NCBI RefSeq assembly: GCF_017312405.1
Contig: NZ_BLTG01000065.1
Location: forward strand, 1-55,902
Direction of reading: 5' to 3'
DNA from: Mycobacterium sp. PO1
Lineage (GTDB): Bacteria > Actinomycetota > Actinomycetes > Mycobacteriales > Mycobacteriaceae
DNA: 55,902 nt
Part shown: in pieces, positions 51,641 through 55,902 of the stretch
How positions within the stretch are numbered: the first letter of the stretch is position 1
How the letters are laid out: each line of letters starts with the position of its first letter
Made by a program: the position numbers and the translations under genes
The notes under the pieces: generated by a model
The model's database searches: none
What the model saw: the letters and a program-made list of their open reading frames with translations, nothing else
Told to the model about the DNA's origin: nothing

Positions 51641-51644
<4 letters not shown>
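51012..51644 (-). CDS. grpE: Nucleotide exchange factor GrpE
   Basis: A 210-residue GrpE with a long acidic disordered N-terminus, the dimer coiled coil (E-L-L-A-D-L-Q-R-V-Q-A-D-F-A-N-Y-R-K-R) and the beta-wing (G-T-V-M-R-K-G-Y-K-V-G-E-Q-V-V-R-H-A-M-V-G-V). It releases ADP from DnaK. GTG 51644 overlaps the dnaK stop (GTGA). Confidence 0.97.
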
Positions 51645-53521
<1,877 letters not shown>

Positions 53522-53554
53522 AGTTACTGCCTCCTGAATAGAACGTTTGGTGGA

Positions 53555-53629
53555 ACTGAGTGCGCCGCGCTCAAGCCTGCTCTTGTCACACCGTGGTGTC
53601 AAGCCTGACTTGAGTCTGGTTCACTCAAC
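53555..53629 (-). promoter_or_regulatory. dnaK promoter with two HAIR operators
   Basis: On the minus strand, HAIR 1 (53629-53609) reads GTTGAGT-N7-ACTCAAG. TTGACA (53602-53597) follows and, 17 bases on, CAGGCT (53579-53574). HAIR 2 (53575-53555), CTTGAGC-N7-ACTCAGT, begins at the -10 and covers the expected start site. Thus one operator lies just upstream of -35 and the other over -10/+1. No CIRCE element is seen. Confidence 0.8.
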
Positions 53630-53783
53630 TATCGCTCGGGTCAACGGGTTGCGCACCGCATTTGTTCCCGACACATGAGCACCGTCACACCAGTCGCGCC
53701 TCGATGGGGCGCTGACGGCTGTCCCGGCGGGGATCCCGACGACGTTCGGCGGGCACGCTGTCATCCCGGCGGGAGATCAGCTG

Positions 53784-54515
53784 TCAGCCGTGCTCGTGGT
53801 CATGTGAGTCGTGTAACGGCACAGCTGACGGGGCGACCCGCGGCGCAGGTGCGGTCTGCGCCGGCGTGCCGACCGATTCGTCGAGGGGCGCGGGAGAGTT
53901 CGCCTCCGGCGGGTGAGCTCGATGCTCATCGGCGTGATCGACGCCGGGCCCGTGATGACCGGTGCCCGTCCCGGACGGGGAGTGATGGCCGTGCTGGAGC
54001 CCGGAAGCGACGCCGACAGTGGAGGCGAGCGCGACGATGCTGGTGGCACCGAGGAGGACGACACCGTTGGCCAACCACGAAATCGGCTTGCCCCGTAGGC
54101 CGCGGTGGCACAGCCACCCCGCTCCCATCACCACATACAGCTGGAGCAGCAGCGCGCACAGGTCGGCAGCCTGCACGAGCTCAGGCTCTCCGGCGTGCGG
54201 ACCGAACGGCGCTCCCACGGTTCTGGACACCACCCACAGCGCAATGGCTCCCAGGTTGAGCAGGACTCCGCCGGCAAGAACGAGATTCGTCGGTCGGGCC
54301 AGCACCGCGCGTGCCCACACGAGTTGGAACAGCGCCAGGAGTGCGAAGAACTGCCCAGCGACCATCCACTCCTGCCAATGCGCCGGCACCACCGCAAAGT
54401 GGATGACAGCCGCACCGAACGAGGCGAGTGCGGCCAACCGGGCCGCGAGGGCCGTGTCGGTCCTCCTCGCTGGTCCGCTCACCACGCGTCCGATGATGAC
54501 AGCGCGACCCCGCAT
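53784..54515 (-). CDS. Membrane protein with a His-rich tail
   Basis: About 243 residues, six hydrophobic helices (about 20-170), then a hydrophilic tail of about 70 residues carrying many His and acidic residues (G-H-H-S, G-H-H-G, D-H-A-D-E-H-R-A-H, H-D-S-H-D-H-E-H-G). The tail looks like a metal-binding segment. The membrane part resembles no family I can name. The start is uncertain: ATG 54515 is used, GTG 54542 is possible. It is followed upstream on the same strand by the rhodanese lipoprotein gene. Confidence 0.72.
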   Translation of the reverse strand: MRGRAVIIGRVVSGPARRTDTALAARLAALASFGAAVIHFAVVPAHWQEWMVAGQFFALLALFQLVWARAVLARPTNLVLAGGVLLNLGAIALWVVSRTVGAPFGPHAGEPELVQAADLCALLLQLYVVMGAGWLCHRGLRGKPISWLANGVVLLGATSIVALASTVGVASGLQHGHHSPSGTGTGHHGPGVDHADEHRAHPPEANSPAPLDESVGTPAQTAPAPRVAPSAVPLHDSHDHEHG

Positions 54516-54588
54516 GACCCCAGCGGGACACCACATCTCCACCGGAACGAGATGGCTTCGTCACCTGCCCCTCGTCGACGACCGGCGG

Positions 54589-55050
54589 TCAGCGCCAGAT
54601 CAGCGCTCGCCCGCTCTGCTCCCAGGCTTGCATGCCGCCGTCGAGTTCCACGATGTCGTCGTACCCCAGACGGGAGAGCGACTGGGCGGCAACGGCGCTC
54701 ATTCGGTCGCTGCGGCAATAGATCGCCAGAGGGACCGAACGGTCGGAGGGTAAACGCCCGCTCTCCGCCTCGATCCGGTCGAACGGGATCGACAGGTCCG
54801 TTCCGGCGATCTCACCCTCGTAGGGCACATGGACGTTGATCATGACGCGTTCGCCACCGGCGATGGCGCGCTCGAACTCCGGCGGCCCCACCGATCGCAT
54901 TCCCGCTGGAGCACCCAGATCGGTTGCGGACGGAGAGGACGTCGCCGCCGGGATCGTACGGGAATCGTTTGCGCTACAACCGGAGAGCGTCAACACCACC
55001 GCGAAGGCCACGCAACTGCATCCAGTCGACATCTGCCTCGGGCCCCGCAT
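54589..55050 (-). CDS. Rhodanese-domain lipoprotein
   Basis: A 153-residue protein. Signal peptide with lipobox L-S-G-C-S-A (Cys about 24), so it is anchored outside the membrane, then a rhodanese domain (about 48-150) with the active-site loop Y-C-R-S-D-R-M-S-A and the conserved C-terminal L-D-G-G-M-Q-A-W. It could carry sulfur as a persulfide or bind metal-stressed thiols. ATG 55050 gives the basic start needed for export. It precedes the His-rich membrane protein by 73 bases on the same strand. Confidence 0.87.
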   Translation of the reverse strand: MRGPRQMSTGCSCVAFAVVLTLSGCSANDSRTIPAATSSPSATDLGAPAGMRSVGPPEFERAIAGGERVMINVHVPYEGEIAGTDLSIPFDRIEAESGRLPSDRSVPLAIYCRSDRMSAVAAQSLSRLGYDDIVELDGGMQAWEQSGRALIWR

Positions 55051-55197
55051 CTTTCCATCATTCACGACGGGGGCCGGAACCGGAAGGCCAACCGGTGCGC
55101 GAAGTCGACAGCTACGGCGTGCAGTCCGACACATGTGCACCGTCACTCTGACGGCAGTCCGGCGGGGGCGACCACAGACACGGCTTGTCTGTCGGCC

Positions 55198-55827
55198 TCA
55201 GCCGATGTCGTATCGCACGTGTGTCGCGTACGGCGAGTGCGCGACCTCGACAATGCTCAGCCGGGGCTGGGCCGTGCCGTCGAAGATCCTCTCGCCGGTG
55301 CCCAACAGAACTGGTGCGATGTCGAGGGCGAGCGAGTCGACGACGCCGGCGGCCAGTGCCTGCCGGATCGTGGCGGCGCCGCCCGCGACGTGCACGTCGC
55401 CGTCGCCGAGCTCTCGCGCCCGCGCCAACCCGGCATCGAAACCGGTTGTGACGAAGTGAAAAGTGGTGTCGCCGTTCATCGTGACGGGCGGATGGTCGTG
55501 ATGTGTCAGTACGACGACCGGGGCGTGGTACGGGGGCTCGTCGCCCCACCAACCGCGCCACTCGCCGTGCATGTCCTCCCAGGATGACCAGGCCCCGCGC
55601 ACCGGCGAAAACATGTTGCGTCCCATCAGGTATGCGCCCCGCGGACGGAGCAACGAGTCCGCCCAGGCCTTGTCGACCACCCGGCCGCCCTGTTCGCGGT
55701 CGGAGTGCCAGCGATGAAGGTCGAATCCGCCGATCCCGCCTGGAGCGTCGTAGCTCTGGTTCGGCCCGGCGATGAAGCCATCGAGAGAGATGCTGCAGTG
55801 GACGGTGGTGAAGGTGGGCTGATGCAT
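55198..55827 (-). CDS. RibD-C/dihydrofolate-reductase-fold protein
   Basis: A 209-residue protein of the RibD C-terminal reductase fold (DHFR-like). S-I-S-L-D-G-F-I-A-G near the start, L-M-G-R-N-M-F in the middle and the NADPH loop V-A-G-G-A-A-T-I-R-Q-A-L are present. Many stand-alone members reduce small molecules with NADPH and are not riboflavin enzymes. ATG 55827 fits the usual family start; ATG 55860, 11 codons upstream, is an alternative. The last 42 bases of the window hold nothing recognisable. Confidence 0.85.
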   Translation of the reverse strand: MHQPTFTTVHCSISLDGFIAGPNQSYDAPGGIGGFDLHRWHSDREQGGRVVDKAWADSLLRPRGAYLMGRNMFSPVRGAWSSWEDMHGEWRGWWGDEPPYHAPVVVLTHHDHPPVTMNGDTTFHFVTTGFDAGLARARELGDGDVHVAGGAATIRQALAAGVVDSLALDIAPVLLGTGERIFDGTAQPRLSIVEVAHSPYATHVRYDIG

Positions 55828-55902
55828 GACATACCGACCCGGTCCCACCGACGAACTCATCGCGATCAGCGAACTAGTTGGTTGGTGGTGGTTGGGGTTG
55901 GA

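Noticed and set aside
53582..53603. A third HAIR-like repeat (CTTG...CAAG) near dnaK
   Set aside because: The halves are 22 bases end to end rather than 21 and have three internal mismatches; it coincides with the -35 element and may be chance.
53522..53700. CIRCE (HrcA) operator upstream of dnaK
   Set aside because: No TTAGCACTC-N9-GAGTGCTAA-like repeat; only HAIR sites are present.
55861..55902. AT-richer tail at the window end with GGTTGGT repeats
   Set aside because: Too short to interpret and cut by the window edge.

Overview
The window is high-GC actinobacterial DNA, almost certainly from a fast-growing Mycobacterium/Mycolicibacterium. Gene content and order match the M. tuberculosis Rv0350-Rv0385 neighbourhood, but the order is rearranged. 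Recognisable are relatives of Rv0356c (thioesterase), purA, Rv0358, Rv0359, Rv0360c, Rv0361, fba, Rv0364 (DedA), Rv0365c (GH76-like), Rv0380c (SpoU methyltransferase), ttfA, clpB, Rv0385 (flavohaemoglobin) and dnaK-grpE-dnaJ1-hspR. Homology calls were made by reading motifs and from memory; no search was run. Coding density is very high, and no stretch over 300 bases lacks a gene. I saw no tRNA, rRNA, IS element, phage gene or CRISPR array.

Layout. 1-3.1 kb: end of an MMPL exporter, a cytochrome P450 broken by an apparent one-base deletion, and its ferredoxin. 3-7 kb (minus): a membrane protein, a GGDEF protein, thioesterase and purA. 7-15 kb: conserved housekeeping block (Rv0358, site-2 protease, Rv0360c, Rv0361, fba, DedA) interrupted by a pyruvyl-transferase-like gene, a zinc-type CDF exporter and a zinc alcohol dehydrogenase. 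15-21.7 kb (minus): an accessory operon gntR-livJ/K-H-M-G-F-ridA, with a three-domain RidA and a Walker A substitution in LivG. 21.8-24.8 kb: NhaA-thioredoxin fusion coupled to a GH76-like gene. 24.8-27.2 kb: TetR plus MFS drug exporter. 26.9-33.6 kb: methyltransferase, lipoprotein, SDR, TtfA, SDR and clpB.

33.7-39.6 kb: a CYTH phosphatase and then a six-gene, fully 4-bp-overlapping operon (binding lipoprotein, FAD oxidase, GntR regulator, ABC ATPase, permease, VOC enzyme) that looks like a self-contained import-and-oxidise module of unknown substrate. It is the best candidate here for an undescribed system. 39.6-45 kb: a YcsI-like plus NRAMP-like pair, GtrA, VOC, guanine deaminase, GAP-family protein and TetR. 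45.5-48.7 kb: membrane protein, type II-like flavohaemoglobin, aldose epimerase. 48.8-53.6 kb: a VOC gene flanked by a 25-bp direct repeat, then the dnaK-grpE-dnaJ1-hspR heat-shock operon. 53.8-55.9 kb: His-rich membrane protein, rhodanese lipoprotein and a RibD-C-type reductase.

The heat-shock circuit is closed within the window. hspR encodes the repressor, and HAIR sites (HspR inverted repeats) lie upstream of both dnaK and clpB. A 20-bp identical element sits over the stop codons of both clpB and dnaJ1. Several genes start 6-8 bases after a TANNNT hexamer, which fits the leaderless transcription common in mycobacteria.
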